A DNA stretch of 64,000 bases. Source: Acinetobacter sp. WCHAc010034 (GTDB taxonomy: Bacteria > Pseudomonadota > Gammaproteobacteria > Pseudomonadales > Moraxellaceae). The number at the start of each line of letters is the position of its first letter. Within the stretch, counting starts at the first letter, position 1. The DNA lies in the NCBI RefSeq assembly GCF_001696615.3, contig NZ_CP032279.1, positions 2,914,001 through 2,978,000 on the forward strand, given 5' to 3'. Positions 1-9,194 of this stretch are shown one piece after another. The position numbers were made by a program, and so were the translations under genes. A model generated the notes under the pieces. The model was not told the DNA's origin, ran no database searches, and saw nothing but the letters and a program-made list of their open reading frames with translations.

Positions 1-133
1 CGCCGACGATATTTTTCAGGCCGGCCATAAGGTCACGGCCGGCGTGCTTGCTGCGCACGGTGCTGCCGTAGACGACGTCCAGCTGCTGGGTAATGGTGTG
101 GCCGGGAACAGATTCAAGATTACTTAAAAGCAT
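1..133 (-). CDS. YbjQ/UPF0145 family protein, N-terminal part (runs off the window)
   Basis: The first 44 codons of a minus-strand gene are visible, beginning at the ATG at 133 and leaving the window at position 1. The start MLLSNLESVPGHTI and the following stretch with VVYGSTVRSKHAGRD and GLKNIVG are typical of the YbjQ/UPF0145 family (Pfam YbjQ_1), small proteins of about 105 residues that form pentamers and are sometimes called heavy-metal-binding; their role is not established. It lies downstream of adeK on the same strand, separated by a MITE that sits in the old adeIJK terminator, so some read-through from adeIJK is conceivable. Confidence 0.75.
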   Translation of the reverse strand, partial: MLLSNLESVPGHTITQQLDVVYGSTVRSKHAGRDLMAGLKNIVG

Positions 134-204
134 TGTTGAAATTTATTATGCAGAATGATGCCTAGAAGATAGGCAAACTGCATCAAAAAGGCAATAAAAA
201 AGCC

Positions 205-402
205 CACCGAAGTGATAATGCCAGTCAGTTAAGCATTTTTAATCCTCCCCAACCCTCCTTTTTCAAAGGAGGGAGCGTTTTGAAATTCAATACGGTATTG
301 AATTCAAAGGTGTTCCCCTCTTTTTAAAAGAGGGGTTAGGGGAGATTTATAAATTTGCAACAATGAAGTTGCGCTTAACTGATCAGCATTACACCGAAGT
401 GA
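205..402. repeat. MITE copy 1 (element 216-391) with 11-bp target duplications, in the adeIJK terminator
   Basis: The 176-bp element at 216-391 begins TAATGCCAGTCAGTTAAG and ends, on the other strand, TAATGCTGATCAGTTAAG (15 of 18 identical). It is flanked by perfect 11-bp direct repeats CACCGAAGTGA at 205-215 and 392-402. The interior holds two large palindromes (CCCTCC...GGAGGG and CCCCTC...GAGGGG) and no gene. Joining the flanks recreates a hairpin of the form AAAAGC-TCAC-TTCG-GTG-GCTTTTTT on the minus strand, which reads as the terminator of adeIJK. Relative to the copies at 18387 and 37246 this one is inverted. Confidence 0.8.
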
Positions 403-422
403 GCTTTTAAAAGATGCAGAAC

Positions 423-1874
423 TTATTTGGCTGCAGCTTTGCGTTCAGCGGATGAAGGCTGAGCTTGAACGGCATCTGAGCTGCTGGCTTTAATGCCGCC
501 GCCCAAAGACTTGTACAGTTCAACCTGATTGTTCAGGTTAGCCTGCTCCAGCAGCAGCAGGCCTTGCTCAGCAGCGTAGGAGGTACGCTGCGCATCCAGC
601 ACCGTCAAATAGTTGTCAATGCCTGCGCGGAAGCGGGCATTCGACAGCTTGTAAGTGGTATTGGTGGCATCGACCAGGCGGCGCTGCGCGGAAATGCGGT
701 CGCCGATGTTCTGGCGCACAGCCAGCGCATCGTTGACTTCGCTGAATGCGGTCTGCACGGATTTTTCATAGTCTGACAATGCAATCTGCTGGTCAGTTTC
801 TGAAATTTTCACATTGGCTTTGCGCGTGCCCCAGTCCCAGAGCGGAATGTCCAGGCTTGGGCCGACCGACCAGATAAAAGCGCCGGATTTAAACAGGTCG
901 CTCAGGTCAGTCGATGCATAGCCGGCGGAACCGGTCAGGCTGATGGTCGGGAATAATTTCGCTTTGGCAGCGCCAATATTCGCGCCGGCAGCGGACAGCT
1001 TATATTCGGCTGCCCGGACATCTGGACGGTTGTTCAGCAGGTCGCTTGGCAAGCCCGCGCCAATCGCGCTGTTGGCGGTAATGCGGCTGACGCGCTGATT
1101 CGGCAGCAGGTTTGCAGGAACCTGCTGGCCCACCAGGAGGTTCAGCGTGTTCTGCGCCTGAGCGACTTGGGTTTTGTAGTTCGCTACGTCATTGCGCGCA
1201 GTTTCAACAGAAATCTGCGCCTGGCGCACCGGAACTTCACTGTCGATGCCGACATCAAAGCGCTTCTTGTTCAGATTGTAAGATTCAAGCTGCGTTTTGA
1301 GGGTCTGATCGGCCAGCTTCAGGTTGGCATTGGCGAAAGAATAGCTGAGCCATGCCTGGGCAACTTGGCCAACCAGCGCGATCTGCGTTGCGTCACGCGC
1401 GCTTGCGGTGGCCAGGTAGCTGTCCAAGGCATTGTCTTTCAGGCTGCGGACACGGCCCCAGAAATCCAGCTCATACGCCGTCACGCCTAAGCCGACATTG
1501 TAGGAAGTCACCGGCTTCTGCGAATTGAGCGTGTCTTGGCGCAATACGCCGCCGCTGGCGCCAATGGTCGGAAGCTGATTATTGGAAGTGATCTGGTACT
1601 GCTGCTGCGCGCGCTGAATATTCAGGGCGGCAACACGCAAGTCACGGTTATTGGCCAGTGCCAGATCCAGCACCTGAGTCAGGCGCTGGTCAGCAAAGAA
1701 ATCTTTATAGCCTTGGGCCGCAGCGGATGAGCCAGAAGCATAGCTGCTGAAGCCTTCCGGAATATTCGCCTGAGCGGCTGGTTCTGGACCGCGCATGCTT
1801 TGGCAGGCAGCCAAAGCAAGCGCAAGTGAAGAAACCGCAATGCTACGACCTGCAATAGACCATACTTTTTGCAT
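423..1874 (-). CDS. adeK: Outer-membrane channel of the AdeIJK RND efflux pump
   Basis: TolC/OprM-type outer-membrane factor that forms the exit duct of the AdeIJK tripartite multidrug pump. The protein (483 aa) has a lipoprotein signal peptide with lipobox LAAC (about residues 21-24), then two repeats of the outer-membrane efflux protein domain, with the family signature GLPSDLLNNRPDVRAAE near the middle. Length and sequence fit AdeK of A. baumannii. The ATG at 1874 overlaps the adeJ stop codon by one base (TGATG), implying translational coupling; a GTG at 1877 could also be read but the coupled ATG is more likely. Last gene of the operon. Confidence 0.93.
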   Translation of the reverse strand: MQKVWSIAGRSIAVSSLALALAACQSMRGPEPAAQANIPEGFSSYASGSSAAAQGYKDFFADQRLTQVLDLALANNRDLRVAALNIQRAQQQYQITSNNQLPTIGASGGVLRQDTLNSQKPVTSYNVGLGVTAYELDFWGRVRSLKDNALDSYLATASARDATQIALVGQVAQAWLSYSFANANLKLADQTLKTQLESYNLNKKRFDVGIDSEVPVRQAQISVETARNDVANYKTQVAQAQNTLNLLVGQQVPANLLPNQRVSRITANSAIGAGLPSDLLNNRPDVRAAEYKLSAAGANIGAAKAKLFPTISLTGSAGYASTDLSDLFKSGAFIWSVGPSLDIPLWDWGTRKANVKISETDQQIALSDYEKSVQTAFSEVNDALAVRQNIGDRISAQRRLVDATNTTYKLSNARFRAGIDNYLTVLDAQRTSYAAEQGLLLLEQANLNNQVELYKSLGGGIKASSSDAVQAQPSSAERKAAAK

Positions 1875-4800
1875 CACGATGTTTGCTCCTGATTGTTTTG
1901 TTTCTTAGGTTTGTATTTAAAGATGGTGCGAATCCAAACAAAGAAGACTGGAATGAAGAAAATACCTAAAAGCGTCGAGCTGATTACGCCGCCAAGCACA
2001 CCATAACCGACAGAATGCTGGCTTCCCGCACCTGCGCCGCTTGCAAGAGCCAATGGCAGAACGCCGAAACCGAAAGCAAGGGTGGTCATGATGATTGGGC
2101 GCAAACGCATTTTCGCCGCATGCAGGGTGGCATCAAACAGGTCTTCGCCTTTTTCCTGCAGTTCTTTGGCAAATTCTACAATCAGAATCGCGTTCTTCGC
2201 AGAAAGGCCAATCACGGCAACAATTGCGACCTGGAAGTAGATGTTGAACGACAGGTTAGGATCGCCTTTAATCATCATGCCCAGCCAAGTCAAGGTAAAT
2301 GCGCCGACAATGCCGAGCGGCACAACCAGCAGTACAGAAACCGGAATCGCCCAGCTTTCATACAGCGCTGACAGGCAGAGGAATACAATCAGCATAGACA
2401 GGATCAATAACGGCAGGGTCTGGTTGCCGGAATCACGCTCTTCTAAAGACAAGCCTGTCCATTCATAGTCGAAACCTTGCAGGCCCATAGACGGCAGCTT
2501 GCCAATGATTTCTTCCATCGCCAGCATTGCGTCGCCCGAGCTTACGCCCGGTGCAGGCGTACCCTGAATGTTGACCGATGATACGCCGTTGTAGCGTTCC
2601 AGACGCGGTGAACCGTAGGTCCATTGACCTGTCGCAAATGCGGAGAACGGAACCATTTCGCCTTTGTTGTTGCGTACATACCACTTGTTCAGGTCTTCAG
2701 GCATCATGCGCGTATCGGATTCGCCCTGAACATAAACTTTCTTCACGCGGCCGCGGTCAACGAAGTCGTTGATATACGCGCCACCCCAAGCCATGCTCAT
2801 GGTGCTGTTGATATCGCTGACGCTCACGCCCATTGCGCCGGCTTGCGCCTGGTCAATGGTGATCTGGTACTGCGGTGTATCTTCCTGGCCGTTTGGACGC
2901 ACGCCTGCAAGACGCTTGTCCTGGGATGCCATGCCTAAAATCGCGTTGCGGGCAGCAATCAGTTTTTCATGCCCTTGGCCGCTGACATCTTTTAACTGAA
3001 TGTCAAAGCCGGAAGACACGCCTAGCTCAGGCATGGCCGGCAATTGCAGCGGCATGATGTAGGAAGCGTCCTTCACGATCATGTTCAATGCCATGCCGTG
3101 CTGGATGATCGCGCCAATCTGCGATTCAGGCGTAGTGCGCTCGCTCCAGTCTTTCAGCTTGATAAAGGCCAGGCCGGCATTTTGACCGACACCCGTGAAC
3201 GAGAAGCCGGAAACCGTAAAGATCGACTCCACATGCTCTTTTTCCTTATTCAGGAAGTAGTCAGTCATGGTGGTGATGACTTTATCGGTACGCTCAAGGC
3301 TTGCGCTTGGCGGCAGCTGCACCAGCGTCATGACGACGCCTTGGTCCTCTTCCGGCAGGAATGAAGACGGCAATACTTTGTACAGGCCGACTAAGGACGC
3401 AATTACGGCAATATAAATGACTCCAGAGAAGATCTTGTGGTGAGTCATGCGGTTGACGCCGCCTTGGTATTTTTCCGCCAGCTTGTCAAAGCCGCTGTTA
3501 AACCCGCGGAAGAAGCGCGCAAAAATACTGTTGCTTTCAGGCTTGTTCGGATCATGCTGTTTCAGCAGGGTCGCGCACAGGGCAGGGGTAAAGGTCAAGG
3601 CAACAATCAGCGACAGAATCATCGCTGTAACCAGCGTGATGGAGAACTGGCGGTAAATTACCCCGGTTGTGCCGCTGAAGAATGCCATCGGCACGAATAC
3701 CGCGGTGAGTACGCTGGTAATGCCGACTAGGGCGCCGGAAATCTGCTGCATGGATTTTTCTGTGGCTGCCACAGGGTCAAGATGCTCTTCCTGCATGACC
3801 CGTTCGACGTTTTCAACCACAACAATCGCATCATCGACCAGCAGGCCGATCGCCAGCACCATGGCGAACATGGTCAGCGTGTTGATTGAGAAGCCGAAAA
3901 TATTGATCACTGCGAAGGTGCCCAGTACAACTACAGGAACCGCAAGCGTAGGAATAACCGTCGCGCGCCAGTTCTGCAGGAACAGGAACATCACAATGAA
4001 GACCAGAATGACTGCTTCAATCAGAGTGTGCACCACACTTTCAATTGAGAGCTTAACAAACGGCGTGGTGTCATAAGCCAGCTTGTCTTTCAAGCCGTCC
4101 GGGTAGTTGTTGCGCAGCTCGCTGAGGCGCTCTTCTACAGCGGCGGCTGTATCCAGCGCATTCGCGCCTGTCGCCAGCTTAATCGCAACACCGCCCGCAG
4201 GCTTGCCGTTAAATTTAGAATCAAACTGATAGTTGTCTGAACCTAATTCCACCCGCGCAACGTCACCCAAGCGGACTTGAGCGCCGGAAGCGGTATTTTT
4301 CAGGAAGATATTTTTAAACTGTTCCGGCGTCTGCAGCATGCTTTGCGCATTCACGGTCGCGTTCAGCACTTGGCCTTGAACCGCGGGCGCGCCGCCCAGC
4401 TGGCCTACAGCCACCTGCGCGTTCTGGGTTTTAAGCGCAGCTGCAATATCGCTAGGCGTCACTTGCAGGCTGGTCATTTTCGCCGGGTCCAGCCAGATGC
4501 GCATGGCGTACGAGCCGCCAAAGACCTGGACTTCCCCCACGCCTGTAACACGGCTAAGCGATTCGGAAATGTTGGAGTTTACATAGTCTTTAATGTCGGC
4601 AGCGGACAGGCTTTCATCCGGAGAGTAGAACGCCACAACCTGCATAAAGCTTGCGCCGGACTTGGTGACTTTCACGCCTTGGCGCTGCACGTCTTCAGGC
4701 AAAAGCGCGGTGGCTGACTGCAGCTTGTTCTGCACCTGAACCTGCGCAATATCCGGGTCAATCCCTTGCTCAAAGTTCAGGTTGATGGATGCCTGGCCAT

Positions 4801-5053
4801 TGCCGGCGCTGTCTGAAGAAATATAGCGCAGGCCGTCGAGGCCATTCATCTGCTGTTCAATGATCTGCGTTACGGTGTTTTCAACCGTTTGCGCAGAGGC
4901 GCCAGGGTAGGTTGCCGAGATGGTCACCGTGGGCGGCGCAATCGTCGGATACTGTGCAACCGGCATCTTAGTCAGCGTGAGGATACCCGCCAGCATAATG
5001 ACCAGTGCAATCACCCATGCGAAGATGGGGCGGTGAATAAAAAATTGAGCCAT
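1874..5053 (-). CDS. adeJ: AdeJ, inner-membrane RND multidrug transporter
   Basis: Proton-driven HAE1-family RND pump subunit (1059 aa), the trimeric inner-membrane engine of AdeIJK, which exports beta-lactams, chloramphenicol, tetracyclines, fluoroquinolones and other compounds in A. baumannii. Twelve membrane helices and two large periplasmic loops are apparent. The TM4 proton-relay motif GLLVDDAIVVVENVERV, with the adjacent Asp pair, lies near residue 407, and the second-half signature FQVAIVAVIGLSAKNAILIVEFA is intact. Nothing suggests inactivation. It sits 12 bp after adeI and overlaps adeK, so the three are one transcript. Confidence 0.95.
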   Translation of the reverse strand: MAQFFIHRPIFAWVIALVIMLAGILTLTKMPVAQYPTIAPPTVTISATYPGASAQTVENTVTQIIEQQMNGLDGLRYISSDSAGNGQASINLNFEQGIDPDIAQVQVQNKLQSATALLPEDVQRQGVKVTKSGASFMQVVAFYSPDESLSAADIKDYVNSNISESLSRVTGVGEVQVFGGSYAMRIWLDPAKMTSLQVTPSDIAAALKTQNAQVAVGQLGGAPAVQGQVLNATVNAQSMLQTPEQFKNIFLKNTASGAQVRLGDVARVELGSDNYQFDSKFNGKPAGGVAIKLATGANALDTAAAVEERLSELRNNYPDGLKDKLAYDTTPFVKLSIESVVHTLIEAVILVFIVMFLFLQNWRATVIPTLAVPVVVLGTFAVINIFGFSINTLTMFAMVLAIGLLVDDAIVVVENVERVMQEEHLDPVAATEKSMQQISGALVGITSVLTAVFVPMAFFSGTTGVIYRQFSITLVTAMILSLIVALTFTPALCATLLKQHDPNKPESNSIFARFFRGFNSGFDKLAEKYQGGVNRMTHHKIFSGVIYIAVIASLVGLYKVLPSSFLPEEDQGVVMTLVQLPPSASLERTDKVITTMTDYFLNKEKEHVESIFTVSGFSFTGVGQNAGLAFIKLKDWSERTTPESQIGAIIQHGMALNMIVKDASYIMPLQLPAMPELGVSSGFDIQLKDVSGQGHEKLIAARNAILGMASQDKRLAGVRPNGQEDTPQYQITIDQAQAGAMGVSVSDINSTMSMAWGGAYINDFVDRGRVKKVYVQGESDTRMMPEDLNKWYVRNNKGEMVPFSAFATGQWTYGSPRLERYNGVSSVNIQGTPAPGVSSGDAMLAMEEIIGKLPSMGLQGFDYEWTGLSLEERDSGNQTLPLLILSMLIVFLCLSALYESWAIPVSVLLVVPLGIVGAFTLTWLGMMIKGDPNLSFNIYFQVAIVAVIGLSAKNAILIVEFAKELQEKGEDLFDATLHAAKMRLRPIIMTTLAFGFGVLPLALASGAGAGSQHSVGYGVLGGVISSTLLGIFFIPVFFVWIRTIFKYKPKKQNNQEQTS

Positions 5054-5065
5054 TCAGTCTACCCC

Positions 5066-6325
5066 TTATGCATTTGAAGCAGCTTTTGGTTCAGTTTTGG
5101 CTTCAGCTGCTGGGGCCGGCTTAGCTTGCCCTGCTGCTGGCTGCTGCGCGCCTTGAGGGGCTGCGGCTTGCGGCTGATAAGGCTTTGCAGTCACTTGCTG
5201 TTCTGGCTTAACTTTTGCAATGCCGTCTACAATCACTTTGTCACCTGTTTTCAGGCCGGCAGTGACAATCCAGTCTGCGCCCTGAACGCCTGCAGTAGTG
5301 ACAGGGCGCGGCTCTACGGCGCCTTTGTCATTGACAATCATCGCCATGGCCTGGCCTGTCGGCGTGCGGGTAATGGCCGCCTGCGGAATCAGCATGGCGT
5401 TCGGAATAATGGCCTGCACAATCTGCGCTGTGGCGAACATGCCCGGCAGCAGCAGGTGATTCGGGTTGGAGAACACTGCGCGCAGGGTGACTGTGCCGGT
5501 GTCCGGATTTACGCTGGCATCGGAGAATGCCAGGCGGCCTTCCAGCGGGTAGTAGCTGCCGTCTTCAAGCTTCAGCTTTACGGTGGTGTTGTTGCTGCTG
5601 TTCAGGTCGCCCTTGCTCAGCTGCTGGCGCAGGCGCAGCAGTTCGGCGCTGGACTGGTTGATGTCCACATAAATCGGGTCTAGGCGCTGAATGGTCACCA
5701 TCGGGCTGGCCTGGCCTGAAGTCACTAAAGCGCCGACAGTAACGGTAGAGCGGTTGGTTTGGCCGGAAATCGGCGCGCGCACAACCGAGTAGCCTAGGTC
5801 AATCTCCGCGCTTTTGATTTGCGCTTGCGCCGCTGCGACCTGCGCTTCAGTCACTTTAACGCTGCCTAGCAGGTCATCGTATTCCTGCTTAGACACGGCA
5901 TTGATTGCAACCAGCTGCTGATAGCGGTTGAGCTTGGTGCGCAGCGCGTTTAAATTCGCCTGCTGCTGCAGCATGGCGGCTTTGGTGCTTTCCAGGGCAG
6001 CGCGGTTGCTGCGCGAATCCAGCTCATACAGCGCCTGGCCTTCACGCACATAGCCGCCTTCAGCAAACAGGCGCTTCAGAATGACGCCGCTGGTTTGCGG
6101 GCGCACTTCAGAAATTTCATAGGCTGTCGTGCGGCCCGAAAGTTCTACCGACTGCTCTACGCTTTGCGGCTGAGCAACAATAACGCCGACCTCAGCAGGA
6201 GGCATTTTCTGGGCAGCCCCAGCTTGCTGCGCATCTTTCGGATCTTTGCTGCAGCCGACAAGTGCAATACTTACCGCTAATGCGCAAGCAGTCAGGGCGG
6301 GTGCCCAAAGCTTTGCAGACCTCAT
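5066..6325 (-). CDS. adeI: AdeI, periplasmic adaptor lipoprotein of AdeIJK
   Basis: Membrane-fusion protein (419 aa) that bridges the AdeJ transporter and the AdeK channel. Lipoprotein signal peptide with lipobox LVGC at residues 22-25. After it come the barrel-sandwich/lipoyl halves, an alpha-helical hairpin rich in Gln and Ala (about residues 100-175), the beta-barrel domain, and a membrane-proximal domain. The C-terminal tail of about 35 residues is a low-complexity Pro/Ala/Gln/Lys segment. First gene of adeIJK. The gap to the upstream PAP2 gene is only about 34 bp, so the operon promoter probably lies within the end of that gene. In A. baumannii the pump is repressed by the TetR-family AdeN, which is not encoded here. 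Confidence 0.94.
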   Translation of the reverse strand: MRSAKLWAPALTACALAVSIALVGCSKDPKDAQQAGAAQKMPPAEVGVIVAQPQSVEQSVELSGRTTAYEISEVRPQTSGVILKRLFAEGGYVREGQALYELDSRSNRAALESTKAAMLQQQANLNALRTKLNRYQQLVAINAVSKQEYDDLLGSVKVTEAQVAAAQAQIKSAEIDLGYSVVRAPISGQTNRSTVTVGALVTSGQASPMVTIQRLDPIYVDINQSSAELLRLRQQLSKGDLNSSNNTTVKLKLEDGSYYPLEGRLAFSDASVNPDTGTVTLRAVFSNPNHLLLPGMFATAQIVQAIIPNAMLIPQAAITRTPTGQAMAMIVNDKGAVEPRPVTTAGVQGADWIVTAGLKTGDKVIVDGIAKVKPEQQVTAKPYQPQAAAPQGAQQPAAGQAKPAPAAEAKTEPKAASNA

Positions 6326-6359
6326 TCTTTCACCTCAATAGATTCTTATCTGAAATTCT

Positions 6360-6962
6360 TTATTTATTTGCGCTTGGGTATCTGGCCATAAGCCAGTACA
6401 GAAGCGTGATCCAAATAAAACTTATGCTCCAGCCAGAAAGGACATCGGAAGGATAATGCGCGCCGGCATAAACTCTGGATACGCCCATCAGCAGTATCCA
6501 TGCGCTTGCCAGCAGGCAGATCAGCGCATGCTTTGAATGCCGCCGGTAAACGTACATCGCTAAGCAGCCCAGTGCAGCTGCATAAAGGCTGTGCCCGCTT
6601 GGAAATGAATCTCCATATGTTTTTACCAGAAAATACATTTCAGGCGGGCGCGGTCTTGAGATGAGGCATTTAAGCAGCCAGGCGAGGCCGATGCTTCCGA
6701 TAATTCCTGTACTGATAAAAACAATATCTGAGTATTTTTTATACCATGCCAGGCGCAAACACCAAAGCACGGCTAAAAATAATACAAAAGGCATGCCGCC
6801 CGCTGCTGAAAGTCCGGCTGCTAAGTTATTTAAACTATTCAGGTGGTGCTGATGCATCCACTGCACCGCAGTCCAGTCAAACTGGGCAAGCTGCGGCACA
6901 TTTAAGATCAACACACTGATAGCTAATAAAAAACAACCGAGGAAAAGCAACAGCTTCGGCAT
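6360..6962 (-). CDS. PAP2-family membrane phosphatase
   Basis: Integral-membrane phosphatase of the PAP2 superfamily (200 aa), likely acting on lipid phosphates such as undecaprenyl pyrophosphate, phosphatidylglycerol phosphate or phosphatidic acid at the periplasmic face. The three catalytic signatures are all present: K-x6-RP (Lys98 to Arg105-Pro106), PSGH (121-124) and SR-x5-H-x3-D (Ser162, Arg163, His169, Asp173). Five or six hydrophobic segments are visible. The ATG at 6962 is chosen because AAGGA lies just upstream; an in-frame ATG at 7040 would add 26 polar residues with no clear ribosome site. It precedes adeIJK on the same strand; a functional link to the pump is unknown. Confidence 0.85.
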   Translation of the reverse strand: MPKLLLFLGCFLLAISVLILNVPQLAQFDWTAVQWMHQHHLNSLNNLAAGLSAAGGMPFVLFLAVLWCLRLAWYKKYSDIVFISTGIIGSIGLAWLLKCLISRPRPPEMYFLVKTYGDSFPSGHSLYAAALGCLAMYVYRRHSKHALICLLASAWILLMGVSRVYAGAHYPSDVLSGWSISFIWITLLYWLMARYPSANK

Positions 6963-7115
6963 GCTTATATCCTTGTCATTTAGCCGCTCAATATTCACGG
7001 CTAATTTGTGGGGTAAAGTGTACTCGCCAGTACACTTCATTTCAAGTGTGCGTAAATTATGCTAATTTCTTTTTTGTGTTTTTTTAACACTCAGTAATAT
7101 AAATTAACAAATCCC

Positions 7116-9167
7116 TTAATGAATATTCTTTTGCGAAGGCGCCGCATCTTCAATTTCCAGCGGCTGTTTCGGCGGCCAGAAAAAATCGCTTGGACGGGTG
7201 AGGAAATGCGTCAGCACCAGTTTAGCCAGCGGCTTCCACTGCTCAAAGCGCACGCGGCGCGCGCGCAGCGCCACAATAATGGTCAAGGTGAAACTGACAA
7301 ACAGGTTGGTCAGGCCGATGCAGATGACGCCCAGAAAGGACACAATGATCAGGCCGATTTCAGGGCTGCCGTTAATGCACATCAGGCCCTGCATGAAATT
7401 GGCGGAAGCGAAGGCAATGTGGCGGATATCCAGCGGCAGGCCCAGAATGAAGCCCAGCGTGCCCATGCTTCCCAGCATGATCCCGAAGAGGAAGTTCCCG
7501 GCCAGCGCGCCGAGGTTGCGCTCTATATAGGCTGCGAATTTATCCAGGCGCTTCTGGCCCAGCATGCGCTTCAGCGATGAATGCGCCTGCAGGCGCGGGC
7601 CGACCTTGCGGTAAATGGCCATATTGTCAAAATAGCCGGCCAGCAGCCCGGATAAAAACAGGCACACTCCGGCAATGGCGGCGTGCGGCACGGCCAGCGA
7701 GGTAAAGGGGTCTAAGCTGTGCAGCAGGCTGGAGGCTTTGGCATGGTTCAGCAGCGGCTCATCCATACCGGCCTGCCAGAAATAGGTGATCAGCGCCGCT
7801 GTGGGAATCGCAATCGAAATATTGCCTAAAATCGCAATAAACTGGGTGCGGATAATATTGATAATCAGCGCCGCCAGTTCGGCAATCTGGGCATTTTTAG
7901 AGCCTTTGCGCTGCTGCACCGTGGCCGCCAGCGCCGCTGCGGTCATCGCCGGCTGCTTGGTGGCCACGGTAAAATGCAGCACATGAATCAGCATAAAGCC
8001 CAGCGCATAATTCATGCTGAACATAAAGGCCTGCATCAATGGCGCCAGAATCAGCCGTGCGGACAAAACCTTCAGCGAAGCCATGGCGGCGATAATCACC
8101 CCGGCGCCGGCAGCGGCTTTATACATGCCGATAAAGCCTTTCTTGTCGGTGCTGACGTAATGCTCGCCGGTTTTGCTGGCGTTTTCCGTCACCTGAAGCG
8201 CAATCAGCTCGCTGTTGGCGGCCAGCAGCGAGCGCACGCTGCGTTCGCTGTACAGCGCATCGGTAATGTCGACCAGCAGCGCGCCAAGCGAGCCGTAGCG
8301 GAGCTCATCATCCTCAGCAATTAAATTCAGCAGGATTTCAATGCGGTCCAGGCACTGCTCCAGCAGGGACAGCAGATAGGTCAGGCTGATGCTGACGCCG
8401 CTGCGCTTGGTGGCGCGCCGGATTTTCAGCACCACTTCACGGCACTGATCCAGCATGACCAGCGCCTGAGAGGCGTCCGGCGGCGGCACGGCGCTGACTT
8501 GATCGGCATTTTGATGCAGCCGCTTGCACTGCTGGATGAAATCGATGATTTCGCGGTTCTGCACTAAAAACGGCGATTCGTATTCGGTCAGCTCCGGGTG
8601 CGCATTGATGAATTCCGGATACAGCCCGATGCCGCTGACGCGGTAGGACAGCACGGTAATGGCCTTGATCAGCTCGAAGCGGATGCGCTTTTTTTCATCC
8701 TGATTGCCGTGCCCCTGATTCAGCAGCCGGAACAGCTTCTGCCAGCTGCGCTCCTCAATGCTGTCCAGCCAGTATTTGTCGCTGCGCTGATGAAATGCCC
8801 GGCGCACCAAGTCCTGCAGCTGGCTTTCATCGTTGATTAAGGGCAGGAAATGCGCGCCCAGGCGCTGAAACAGCTGATTCCAGAAGCCATCCAGAGACAG
8901 AATGCCGGTATCCGCATACAGGCCGGTTTGCTTGTACTGGCTGATGAGGCCGAGCGTAAAGCTCTGCAGGGTAGAGGCCGCCGCCGGAGTCAGCAGCAGG
9001 GCCGTGTAGAATGCTTCAAATTTATGCTGTATTTCATCGCTGTTTTTGGTATCGGCCGGGCGGATGCGGCCAATCAGCTCAATCAGTAAGTTTTCGTCCA
9101 GCACAGCTTGACGGGCATCAAGCTGCTGCTGCATTTTTAGAAATAAATCATTAAATTTTATATGCAT
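7116..9167 (-). CDS. SpecificRecomb (Gcr-like) family polytopic membrane protein
   Basis: A 683-aa protein of the family named 'site-specific recombinase' in databases (Pfam SpecificRecomb, after gonococcal Gcr). The N-terminal half is soluble and helical. The C-terminal half, from about residue 345, holds repeated long hydrophobic segments (for example AAAGAGVIIAAMASLKVL, AAIAGVCLFLSGLLAGYF, FLGVICIGLTNLFVSFTLTIIVAL), so it looks like an inner-membrane protein. I see no tyrosine- or serine-recombinase catalytic motif, so the database name should be treated with caution. The ATG at 9167 is preferred; a TTG at 9173 is possible. It is just downstream of ispB (27 bp gap) and likely cotranscribed. 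Confidence 0.7.
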   Translation of the reverse strand: MHIKFNDLFLKMQQQLDARQAVLDENLLIELIGRIRPADTKNSDEIQHKFEAFYTALLLTPAAASTLQSFTLGLISQYKQTGLYADTGILSLDGFWNQLFQRLGAHFLPLINDESQLQDLVRRAFHQRSDKYWLDSIEERSWQKLFRLLNQGHGNQDEKKRIRFELIKAITVLSYRVSGIGLYPEFINAHPELTEYESPFLVQNREIIDFIQQCKRLHQNADQVSAVPPPDASQALVMLDQCREVVLKIRRATKRSGVSISLTYLLSLLEQCLDRIEILLNLIAEDDELRYGSLGALLVDITDALYSERSVRSLLAANSELIALQVTENASKTGEHYVSTDKKGFIGMYKAAAGAGVIIAAMASLKVLSARLILAPLMQAFMFSMNYALGFMLIHVLHFTVATKQPAMTAAALAATVQQRKGSKNAQIAELAALIINIIRTQFIAILGNISIAIPTAALITYFWQAGMDEPLLNHAKASSLLHSLDPFTSLAVPHAAIAGVCLFLSGLLAGYFDNMAIYRKVGPRLQAHSSLKRMLGQKRLDKFAAYIERNLGALAGNFLFGIMLGSMGTLGFILGLPLDIRHIAFASANFMQGLMCINGSPEIGLIIVSFLGVICIGLTNLFVSFTLTIIVALRARRVRFEQWKPLAKLVLTHFLTRPSDFFWPPKQPLEIEDAAPSQKNIH

Positions 9168-9194
9168 AAGCAATGAGTAACAGGCTCTTCAGTT

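Noticed and set aside
7116..9167. A functional site-specific recombinase associated with a mobile element
   Set aside because: No catalytic motif, no flanking repeats, core-genome neighbours, and membrane segments.
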